10,398 bases of DNA from Flavobacteriales bacterium (GTDB lineage: Bacteria > Bacteroidota > Bacteroidia > Flavobacteriales_D > Sanyastnellaceae): contig DQKQ01000128.1 of the NCBI GenBank assembly GCA_015660615.1, forward strand, positions 1 to 10,398, read 5' to 3'. The notes below the pieces were generated by a model. That model was not told the DNA's origin and made no database searches. It was given only the letters and a program-made list of their open reading frames with translations. This document shows, in pieces, positions 1 through 6,781 of this stretch. Each line of letters starts with the position of its first letter. Positions within the stretch are counted from its first letter, which is position 1. Position numbers and translations under genes: made by a program.

Positions 1-101
1 CGATAACAAGGACATGGGAAGATGGGGTTTGGCTTAAAAGAGAGGAAAAGCTGAAAGCTACCAACATGCTGAATATGAGAGCAAAAGATTTCATTATCTA
101 A
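1..101 (+). CDS. C-terminal end of an unidentified protein (partial)
   Basis: One plus-strand frame is open from the window edge (first whole codon at 3) to a TAA at 99-101. It gives 32 residues that begin ITRTWEDGVW and end NMRAKDFII. The peptide is charged and lysine/arginine-rich with two tryptophans, which looks like a real C-terminus rather than random frame, and the base composition falls to about 27% GC just around and after its stop (61-120). It would converge on nfu, leaving 87 bases between the two stops. I do not recognise the family. The alternative is a chance open frame; 32 codons is too short to exclude that. Confidence 0.4.
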   Translation, partial: ITRTWEDGVWLKREEKLKATNMLNMRAKDFII

Positions 102-188
102 ATATAGTGAAATAAAATTGCTTACGTTGCCGTCAGAAGTGATATCAGCTTTACAGCCTAATCACTATTTGTATAGAGTTAGTGGATG

Positions 189-833
189 TTAAGCAATAGA
201 GACAACCTCACTAACGCTTTCAATTTTTGAAGTTAATAAGGTTTCTATACCGCCCTTCAAAGTTTCGGTAGAAGATGGACATCCGGAACAAGCACCACGC
301 AATTGAACATAAACAACACCATCTTTGAAACCAACAAAATCGATTGCCCCTCCATCTTGCTCGACAGCAGGTCTTACATATTCGTTCAGAAGTTCTCCTA
401 TTTGTTCGTCGTATTCAGAAGGTGATATGTTTTCGGATTCAATAAGCTTGTCTATTGATAGTGCTGATTTTCCTTCTTGGTCAATTCCTCCAACAAGTTC
501 AGAAAGTTCAGATATTTTATCTTCCTCCACAGCGAATTCATTATCCACGAGCCACTCACGGATGTATTCCCTGAGCTGCATAACGATCATCTCCCATCCA
601 AGCGACTCATCTTTAGTTACAGAAACGATTTCGCCACTGATAAAAACGCCCACAACGAAAGGGAAATTAAAAAGTTCCGCAGCAAGTGGAGAACAAACCA
701 TAGCCTCTTTTACATTATGAAAATCAAGTTGATGCAATCCAGAAACTAATTTTCTATCCACAACGAACTTCATTGTAGCAGGATTGGGAGTCATTTCAGC
801 GTAAACAGTGGTGGGAAATTTTTTACTTGCCAT
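189..833 (-). CDS. nfu: NifU/Nfu-family iron-sulfur cluster scaffold or carrier protein
   Basis: This 214-residue protein has the standard two-domain Nfu layout. The N-terminal Nfu domain (about residues 8-95) carries the TPNP motif at 15-18, a SPLAAELF segment and the VTKDESLGW segment typical of the family. The C-terminal NifU domain (about 140-212) includes EQDGGAIDF and the CSGC pair (Cys182 and Cys185), which in the family holds a 4Fe-4S cluster between two subunits. Nfu proteins assemble or deliver clusters to apo-enzymes in the cytoplasm. I chose the ATG at 831-833 (MASKKFPTT); an upstream ATG at 882-884 would add 17 residues without family resemblance and would run through the inverted repeat at 864-892. 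There is no clear Shine-Dalgarno sequence, as is usual in Bacteroidota. The gene is divergent from the amidohydrolase operon and ends with TAA at 189-191. The domain call is secure; the exact client proteins are unknown. Confidence 0.93.
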   Translation of the reverse strand: MASKKFPTTVYAEMTPNPATMKFVVDRKLVSGLHQLDFHNVKEAMVCSPLAAELFNFPFVVGVFISGEIVSVTKDESLGWEMIVMQLREYIREWLVDNEFAVEEDKISELSELVGGIDQEGKSALSIDKLIESENISPSEYDEQIGELLNEYVRPAVEQDGGAIDFVGFKDGVVYVQLRGACSGCPSSTETLKGGIETLLTSKIESVSEVVSIA

Positions 834-863
834 GGGTTTTTTCAGATGCTTAAAATTGCTATC

Positions 864-892
864 GCAAGTTACTCCTGCAATCATTAACTTGC
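864..892. promoter_or_regulatory. Perfect inverted repeat in the divergent nfu/amidohydrolase promoter region
   Basis: GCAAGTTA at 864-871 is exactly complementary to TAACTTGC at 885-892, with a 13-base spacer. The arm centres are 21 bp apart, about two helical turns, which suits a dimeric regulator binding one DNA face. The repeat lies in the only gap that can hold promoters for both nfu (start 833) and the amidohydrolase operon (start 923). A TATTTTG at 898-904, one base short of the Bacteroidota TAnnTTTG box, follows it on the plus strand, so a bound protein could cover that promoter. It could instead fold as an RNA hairpin in either 5' leader. No regulator is identified, and a chance match of this size in a gap this short is unlikely but possible. 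Confidence 0.4.
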
Positions 893-922
893 CCTTCTAT
901 TTTGCAATCTCTTTAGCTCAAC

Positions 923-3900
923 ATGCACAAAATACTCACAGTTTCTTTTGCAATCTTTTTTGCCGGTCTTTTTTCTACCGTCACTTTAGCCCAAACCCAA
1001 GCTTCTTCAACATTCCCTACTAACGGAACACTAGATAAACATCTTGTAAAAACGGTGCTGGAACATGCAACCGTACACGTTGATGCTTCAACTGTTCTTA
1101 ATGATGCAACAGTTGTGCTTTTACGCGGGGAGATTCTCGAAGTAAAATCTGGTTCCGCCACATCGACTTCTACAGTTTCAGGCGCTGTCGTCAGACTTGA
1201 CCTTACAGGATACCACCTATACCCGTCTTTTGTAGATCTTCATTCGTCATACGGCCTTCCGGAAGTGAAACCAGCGGGATGGTCACGCACCCCGCAATAT
1301 GAAACCAACAACAAAGGGGCTTATGGTTGGAATCAGTCCGTTCGTCCAGAAATAGACGCCTACGAGAAGTTTATCCCAGATTCGAAAACTGCAAAAGTTC
1401 TTCGCGAAGCAGGTTTTGGGGCTGTCCTCACCCACGTCCCAGACGGAATTGTCCGTGGATCTGGGGCACTTGTTATGCCCATTGATGATGCCCGCGAGTC
1501 CATGCTTCGTCCGCTTGCCTCCATACATTTCAGTTTCCGCAAAGGATCTTCTCGTCAGTCGTATCCCGGTTCTCTAATGGGTGCCACAGCGCTCTTACGC
1601 CAAACTCATCTCGACGCCTCTTGGTATGCTGACGCCTCTCCCCGAGGCCTCTCTGGCGGGACTAATCTTTCTCTTGAGGCTTTCAACTCGAACTCGGACC
1701 TCCCCTCTGTTTTTTCAGCTGGTTCTTGGAAGGATATCCTCCGTGCTGAAGTCGTAGCAAATGAATTCAATCTCAACTACCTACTTCTTGGCGGTGGTGA
1801 TAGCTATCAGCGTGCTTCAGCTATAAAAGAATCCGGGGCGACATTAATCGTTCCCGTAAAATTCCCAACACCTTATGATCTTAGCGACCTATTTTTAGCT
1901 CGCTTTATATCTTTAACAGAACTAAAGCACTGGGAGCTCGCCCCCAGCAACGCTTCCATATTAAATGACGCAGGCATTGAATTTTGCCTTACCGCCCACG
2001 GATTAAAGAGTCCCTCGGAATTTCTTCCCGCCGTACGCATAGCCGTACAGCGAGGCCTTCCTGGCGACATTGCCCTCCGCGCTATGACGGAACTCCCTGC
2101 ATCTCTGCTAGGAGTTTCTGAAATCGTAGGTGCCATCCGACCTGGCCTCCGCGCGAACATTATCGTTTCTGACGGCCCTATTTTTGAGTCCGAAACTAAG
2201 CTCGTAGAGCATTGGGTAAGCGGTATTCCAACCATTATGCTCGACCGTGATGCAGTCGATATATCAGGAGATTACGATATCTCACTAAGCGGGTATGGTG
2301 ACGAAATCAAGCACATTGTAGTCACAGAAGATATTACAGCCACCCAGATAATCAATGATTCAACAGAGCAGAAGGTCACAATTTTACTAGACAATAGAAC
2401 CATAGTCTTGGGTTTGGAATCTAAGGAAGGACCTATTCGACTCACTGGAAATGTATGGATGGATAGCAGAATTTGGGAAGGGACAGCTATAATGCCTAAC
2501 GGGAAGTTGACTACGTGGAGCGCCGTTAAAGTCGATGCTCCAGAACCTGTGTCTGATGAACTGGCTGAAGTTCTAATTGAAGACTCTATTTCCGAAAAAA
2601 CAGAACCGCTTGGTGAAGTATTATACCCTTTTACAGCATACGGGTCGCCTTTAAAAACTGCTAAAGAGAACGCTGGAATGAAAGCGGTGGTGGTTAGGGG
2701 AGCAACTGTTTGGACTTGTGAAAATGAAGGGATTTTAGAGGAAGCGGACGTGTTGATTTACGATGGAAAAATTGCTGCAGTAGGGGCGAGGCTCAATGTC
2801 AAAGAACTTCTTGGGACAGATGTAGAGGTAGAAGAAGTTGATGGTAGGGGCAAGCATGTTACGCCCGGGATTATTGATGAGCACTCACATATCGCAATTG
2901 AGAGAGGTGTGAATGAGGCGACACAGGCGAGTAGTGCGGAGGTTTGGATAGGTCATTCGTTGAATAGCGAGGACGTGAATATGTACAGGCAACTAGCTGG
3001 GGGTGTTACGTGTGCTCAACTTCTTCACGGATCGGCAAATCCCATAGGAGGCCAAAGCGCGATTATCAAATTCCGTTGGGGCTCACTTCCCACGGAGCTT
3101 CTTTACGAGGGCGCGACTCCATTTATCAAGTTCGCCCTTGGGGAGAACGTGAAGCAAAGCAATTGGGGCGATGCGCAAAAGGTTCGCTTTCCGCAATCGA
3201 GGATGGGGGTCGAGCAGGTATTCTACGATCTCTTTATCCGTGCTCGTGAATACGGAGAGTCCTTCATATCGTATAGGCACGAACTTGCTAATACTAAGAA
3301 GCGCGATCTTAAAGCGGGGCTCGGGCCCGTGGAGCCGAGACATGATTTAGAGCTCGACGTGCTTCTTCAAATTTTACGGGAGGAGAGGTTTGTGACTTGT
3401 CATAGCTATAGACAAGACGAGATAAATATGCTTATGCACGTAGCCGACTCGATGAATTTCCGCCTCAACACCTTCACTCACATACTTGAAGGCTATAAAG
3501 TCGCCGACAAGATGAAAGAACATGGCGCTGGGGGATCGACGTTTAGTGACTGGTGGGCATACAAATACGAAGTAAAAGACGCGATTCCATACAATGCTGC
3601 CGTCCTCCATGGCCAAGGTATTACTACCGCCATTAACAGCGACGATGCGGAGATGGCACGTCGCCTTAACCAAGAGGCTGCGAAGTCGGTTAAGTACGGA
3701 GGAGTATCCGAAGAGGAGGCCTTGAAATTTATCACCCTCAATCCGGCAAAACTCTTGCATATAGATCATTTGACGGGTTCGATTAAGGTGGGGAAAGATG
3801 CGGATATTGTGGTTTGGGATGAAAACCCTTTGAGTATGAATGCCCAAGCTACCCGAACCTATGTCGAGGGGGAGTGTCTGTATAGTTTAAGCTTAGATAA

Positions 3901-4054
3901 AGAACTGAGGGAAGCTATCCGGCTAGAACGCGCTCGCCTCACAAAGAAAATGATTGCCTCCGGTAGTAATAAGCCACCGGGGAAGCTTCGAGTTCCGTCC
4001 GAGGCCATCCGTACCCACTACCATTGTGACACTGTAACTGAGGAAAACAACTAA
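923..4054 (+). CDS. Secreted tandem amidohydrolase (degenerate N-terminal unit, metal-competent C-terminal unit)
   Basis: The 1043-residue protein starts with a signal peptide (hydrophobic core about 4-20, likely cleavage after A23 in TLA-QT), so it should act in the periplasm or outside. Residues about 40-440 form a first amidohydrolase unit: beta-rich start, YPSFVD at 100-105 and a typical GAIRPGLRANIIV end, but the usual HxH is DLHSS (one His, H107). Residues about 445-580 form a beta-rich linker with an acidic end. Residues about 586-985 form a second unit with DEHSH at 652-656 (H654, H656), H827, H853 and D907, the classic metal-ligand order, and a GSIKVGKDADIVVWD ending. K736 in IKFALGEN is a candidate carbamylated metal-bridging lysine (inference). 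A charged tail (about 990-1043) follows. The superfamily hydrolyses amide, peptide or cyclic C-N bonds; the substrate here is unknown. The next gene starts 3 bases downstream. Arginine codon use changes sharply inside the gene (see findings). Confidence 0.88.
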   Translation: MHKILTVSFAIFFAGLFSTVTLAQTQASSTFPTNGTLDKHLVKTVLEHATVHVDASTVLNDATVVLLRGEILEVKSGSATSTSTVSGAVVRLDLTGYHLYPSFVDLHSSYGLPEVKPAGWSRTPQYETNNKGAYGWNQSVRPEIDAYEKFIPDSKTAKVLREAGFGAVLTHVPDGIVRGSGALVMPIDDARESMLRPLASIHFSFRKGSSRQSYPGSLMGATALLRQTHLDASWYADASPRGLSGGTNLSLEAFNSNSDLPSVFSAGSWKDILRAEVVANEFNLNYLLLGGGDSYQRASAIKESGATLIVPVKFPTPYDLSDLFLARFISLTELKHWELAPSNASILNDAGIEFCLTAHGLKSPSEFLPAVRIAVQRGLPGDIALRAMTELPASLLGVSEIVGAIRPGLRANIIVSDGPIFESETKLVEHWVSGIPTIMLDRDAVDISGDYDISLSGYGDEIKHIVVTEDITATQIINDSTEQKVTILLDNRTIVLGLESKEGPIRLTGNVWMDSRIWEGTAIMPNGKLTTWSAVKVDAPEPVSDELAEVLIEDSISEKTEPLGEVLYPFTAYGSPLKTAKENAGMKAVVVRGATVWTCENEGILEEADVLIYDGKIAAVGARLNVKELLGTDVEVEEVDGRGKHVTPGIIDEHSHIAIERGVNEATQASSAEVWIGHSLNSEDVNMYRQLAGGVTCAQLLHGSANPIGGQSAIIKFRWGSLPTELLYEGATPFIKFALGENVKQSNWGDAQKVRFPQSRMGVEQVFYDLFIRAREYGESFISYRHELANTKKRDLKAGLGPVEPRHDLELDVLLQILREERFVTCHSYRQDEINMLMHVADSMNFRLNTFTHILEGYKVADKMKEHGAGGSTFSDWWAYKYEVKDAIPYNAAVLHGQGITTAINSDDAEMARRLNQEAAKSVKYGGVSEEEALKFITLNPAKLLHIDHLTGSIKVGKDADIVVWDENPLSMNAQATRTYVEGECLYSLSLDKELREAIRLERARLTKKMIASGSNKPPGKLRVPSEAIRTHYHCDTVTEENN

Positions 4055-4057
4055 GCC

Positions 4058-5377
4058 ATGAGATTTATATTATTACTTATTCTGGCCGGTCTAATGACTA
4101 CCCCATCTCTTTCTCAGCAGACTCCTGCTCCAGTCCAAACACGCTCAATTCTCATCCTCGGCGGTACCGCCCACCTTGGTACAGGCGACGCTATTGATGA
4201 CGCGGCGATAGGATTCCGCAACGGAAAAATAGATTTTGTGGGAAGGACGTTCCAAGTTGATAAGAGCTTGTACGACGATATTATCGACGCTACTGGCCAG
4301 CAAATATATCCGGGCTTTATCGTGGCAAACACCACTTTAGGTCTTCAAGAAATAGGTGCTGTCCGAGCTACTCAAGATCAATACGAAGTGGGCACATTCC
4401 GCCCCAATGTTCGCGCAATAATCGCCTTTAATACCGACTCTGAGATTACCCCAACTGTTCGAACTAACGGTGTCCTTATGGGCCAAATTACTCCGCGGAG
4501 AGGTGTTATATCAGGAGCCTCTGGAGTCGTTCATTTCGATGGATGGAATTGGGAGGACGCCGCCATAAAAATGGTGGACGGTATTCATTTAAATTGGCCT
4601 TCGACTCATCACAAACACGCTCTCGATGGCAAAGTTGATGTGAGAAAGCGCAAAACGTATGAGCAAGCTAAGCATGAAATAGATCGCTACTTTTCTGAAG
4701 CTAGAGCCTACGCTCTTTCTCGTCCCGACCTCCTATCATCAAATTCGGTTATGGATGTCAAGCACGAAGCGATGCGTGGCCTATTCGATGGCTCTCTTGC
4801 ACTTTACGTTCACGCTAGCGATGTTCGCGCCATAACCGAAGCCGTCCATTTCAAACGGGAGATGGGTATTAATCGACTTGTCATTGTCGGGGGCTATGAT
4901 GCTCACCTTGTAGCAGATATGCTCAGGGAGAATGATGTTGCCGTTCTGCTCACGAGCGTCCACAGATTGCCAAGATTTCCCGAGGATGATATCAACCTCC
5001 CTTATCGACTCCCGAAACTCCTTGCAGACGAAGGAGTTCTATTTGGTCTTCAAGTCGATGCAAGGATGACAGAAATGAATACCCGTAACCTTCCTTTCTA
5101 CGCAGGAACCGCTCGAAAGTATGGTCTCACAGAGGAACAAGCTGTCATGTCTTTAACTCGAAATGTTGCGAAAATTCTAGGTATCGACGAGACTTACGGA
5201 ACCATTGAAAGAGGCAAGGACGCCACTTTGTTTATTTCTTCAGGCGACGCTTTAGATATCAGAACGAACGATCTCACCCACGCCTTTATCGGAGGCCGCA
5301 CCATCGATCTCGATAACAGACAACGAGAACTCTACAGAAAATTCCAGACCAAGTACGGAGCTGAGATTTTAGATTAG
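4058..5377 (+). CDS. Secreted amidohydrolase-like protein lacking the HxH metal motif
   Basis: The 439-residue protein starts with a signal peptide (core about 3-14, likely cleavage near SLS-QQ at 19-20). It is the length of one amidohydrolase unit. The N-terminal beta-sandwich strand ILILGGTAHLGTGDAIDDA (31-49), the NGKIDFVG turn and the C-terminal GTIERGKDATLFIS (381-394) are characteristic. At the metal site, where the superfamily reads PGFxDxHxH, this protein has PGFIVANTT (85-93): the Asp and both His are gone. H252 (ALYVHASD) and D334 (LQVDARM) may sit where later ligands would be. NVRAIIAFNTDSE and VISGASGVVHFDGWNWEDAA are, as I recall, recurrent in Bacteroidota relatives, so the loss is probably ancestral, not decay. 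The ATG is 3 bases after the stop of the tandem amidohydrolase, so the two are almost certainly co-transcribed. The most economical idea is a non-catalytic or differently catalytic partner of that enzyme. The stop overlaps the trpS stop on the other strand. Confidence 0.87.
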   Translation: MRFILLLILAGLMTTPSLSQQTPAPVQTRSILILGGTAHLGTGDAIDDAAIGFRNGKIDFVGRTFQVDKSLYDDIIDATGQQIYPGFIVANTTLGLQEIGAVRATQDQYEVGTFRPNVRAIIAFNTDSEITPTVRTNGVLMGQITPRRGVISGASGVVHFDGWNWEDAAIKMVDGIHLNWPSTHHKHALDGKVDVRKRKTYEQAKHEIDRYFSEARAYALSRPDLLSSNSVMDVKHEAMRGLFDGSLALYVHASDVRAITEAVHFKREMGINRLVIVGGYDAHLVADMLRENDVAVLLTSVHRLPRFPEDDINLPYRLPKLLADEGVLFGLQVDARMTEMNTRNLPFYAGTARKYGLTEEQAVMSLTRNVAKILGIDETYGTIERGKDATLFISSGDALDIRTNDLTHAFIGGRTIDLDNRQRELYRKFQTKYGAEILD

Positions 5378-6345
5378 TACCCAATCTTCCCCCTCACCCT
5401 CGAGAGGACTTCTGAAGCAACAACACGGGCGCGTTCGGCACCTTTAGATAGAGCGATATCTATTTCTTCACGGTTAGAAATAAGCTCGTTATAGCGCGTT
5501 CTTTCAGACGCAAAGCCGTCTACGAGTGCCTCTAACAGCGCCTTCTTGGCGTGACCCCAACCATATCCTCCTGCACGTAATGCAGCGGCCATTTCCTGAG
5601 CGTCAGATTCTGAAGTGATAAGTTTATAAAGGTTGTACACTACTGCTGAGTCAGGATCTTTAGGGTCTTCAAGGGGTGTTGCGTCTGTGACGAGTTGTTT
5701 ATTTATAACCATCTTGAGCGCAGCAGCATCGTCGAAGATGTTGATGGTATTGTTCTGCGACTTAGACATCTTACCTCCATCGGTTCCAGGAACTAACATC
5801 GTCGACTCGCTCGTTAAGACTTCTGGAAGAATAAGAGTTTCTCCGAATTTGTGATTGAATCTTGAAGCTACGTCTCGGGTCATTTCAAGATGCTGCATTT
5901 GGTCTTTACCTACGGGGACTTTCTCGGCATCGTAAAGTAAAATATCCGCAGCCATCAGCATGGGATAACTAAAGAGGCCTGCGTTTACATCCTTTAACCT
6001 ATCAGACTTGTCTTTAAAGCTGTGTGCTAATGTCATGCGAGAGTATGGAAATAAGCATTGTAAATACCAAGCAAGCTCCGTCACCTCAGGCACATCGCTT
6101 TGGCGGTAAAACACACTTCTTGAGGTGTCTAACCCACAAGCCATCCAGGTCGCAGCTACCGTGTAGGTATTACTCTTTAGCCTTTCTCCATCCTTTATCT
6201 GTGTTAAAGAATGCATGTCAGCGATAAACAGAAACGAATCGTTTAAAGGGTCGTTAGCTAAATCTATGGCAGGCTTTATCGCACCAAGGATATTCCCAAG
6301 GTGGGGAGTTCCTGTACTCTGTATGCCGGTGAGGATGCGTGCCAT
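5374..6345 (-). CDS. trpS: Tryptophanyl-tRNA synthetase
   Basis: This class I aminoacyl-tRNA synthetase activates tryptophan with ATP and charges tRNA-Trp in the cytoplasm. At 323 residues it has normal bacterial length. The HIGH-type signature is TPHLGN at 13-18, following the family start ARILTGIQSTG. VPVGKDQMQHLEMTRD at 143-158 is the typical TrpRS segment, and the KMSKS loop is intact at 192-196 (GGKMSKSQNN). The ATG is preceded by an A-rich leader (AAAATAGAAAAGAGAA) without Shine-Dalgarno pairing, as expected in Bacteroidota. It is the last gene of the probable aspS-bacilliredoxin-trpS operon, 25 bases after the bacilliredoxin stop. Its TAA (5374-5376) overlaps the TAG of the convergent amidohydrolase gene, so no intergenic terminator can lie between them. 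Confidence 0.97.
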   Translation of the reverse strand: MARILTGIQSTGTPHLGNILGAIKPAIDLANDPLNDSFLFIADMHSLTQIKDGERLKSNTYTVAATWMACGLDTSRSVFYRQSDVPEVTELAWYLQCLFPYSRMTLAHSFKDKSDRLKDVNAGLFSYPMLMAADILLYDAEKVPVGKDQMQHLEMTRDVASRFNHKFGETLILPEVLTSESTMLVPGTDGGKMSKSQNNTINIFDDAAALKMVINKQLVTDATPLEDPKDPDSAVVYNLYKLITSESDAQEMAAALRAGGYGWGHAKKALLEALVDGFASERTRYNELISNREEIDIALSKGAERARVVASEVLSRVRGKIGY

Positions 6346-6370
6346 TTCTCTTTTCTATTTTTATTAAGCT

Positions 6371-6781
6371 CTAGCAGAATTCGTTGAAAGCCTCTTTTAG
6401 ATGATCTGCGATAGCTTCAGCAGTATTTCCCTCGATGTGATGACGCTCTACCATCATAGCTATCTTTCCATCTTTAAAAAGAGCAATGCTCGGAGAAGAT
6501 GGAGGGTAAGGTAGCATAAATTTACGAACGTGTGCTACAGCTTCTATATCGTATCCAGCGAAAGAAGTAGTGAGGTTATCTGGAAGTTTCTCATTGTCGA
6601 GAGCCAGAATCATAGCTGGGCGCATAGAGCCTGCGGAGCAACCACAAACGCTATTAATAGCTACAAGTGTAGTACCAGATTTATCTAACGCTTGCGTTAC
6701 TTCATCTACGGAAAGAAGTTCTTTATAGCCAGCATCAACAAGCTCAGCTTTCATAGGGGCAACCATTTCAGTTGGGTACAT
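6371..6781 (-). CDS. BrxA/BrxB-family bacilliredoxin (YphP/YqiW type)
   Basis: The 136-residue protein begins MYPTEMVAPMKAEL and carries the family signature NSVCGCSAGSMRP with C46 and C48 in a CGC motif, in a thioredoxin-like fold. Members remove bacillithiol from S-bacillithiolated proteins in the cytoplasm, the BSH counterpart of glutaredoxin action. The HHIEG segment near 114-118 and the length (usual about 135-145) also fit. It ends with a cysteine (C136); whether this resolves the mixed disulfide is not known from the sequence. The start codon overlaps the aspS stop by one base (TAATG), which implies translational coupling. trpS follows after 25 bases. Bacillithiol genes are not in this window, so thiol use by the organism is inferred. 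The family is clear; the choice between the names BrxA and BrxB is not. Confidence 0.93.
   Translation of the reverse strand: MYPTEMVAPMKAELVDAGYKELLSVDEVTQALDKSGTTLVAINSVCGCSAGSMRPAMILALDNEKLPDNLTTSFAGYDIEAVAHVRKFMLPYPPSSPSIALFKDGKIAMMVERHHIEGNTAEAIADHLKEAFNEFC

Noticed and set aside
138..184. Short stems between the left partial gene and nfu: AGTGAT (138-143) with ATCACT (161-166), or CACTA (163-167) with TAGTG (180-184)
   Set aside because: They are mutually exclusive, 5-6 bp, AT-rich with long loops and lack a T-run on either strand, so no terminator is claimed.
325..720. 131-codon plus-strand open frame opposite nfu
   Set aside because: Serine/isoleucine-rich translation of the complement of a well supported Nfu protein; no independent evidence.
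834..884. Upstream ATG (882-884) as the nfu start
   Set aside because: It adds 17 residues with no Nfu-family resemblance and would place half of the inverted repeat inside the gene. MASKKFPTT at 833 fits family N-termini.
3374..3847. 157-codon minus-strand open frame inside the tandem amidohydrolase
   Set aside because: It is antisense to the metal-ligand-bearing half of a clear gene and has no family features; a shadow frame.
923..5377. Degenerate HxH motifs as evidence of pseudogenes
   Set aside because: Both reading frames are intact with signal peptides and conserved barrel and sandwich motifs, so functional divergence is more likely than decay.
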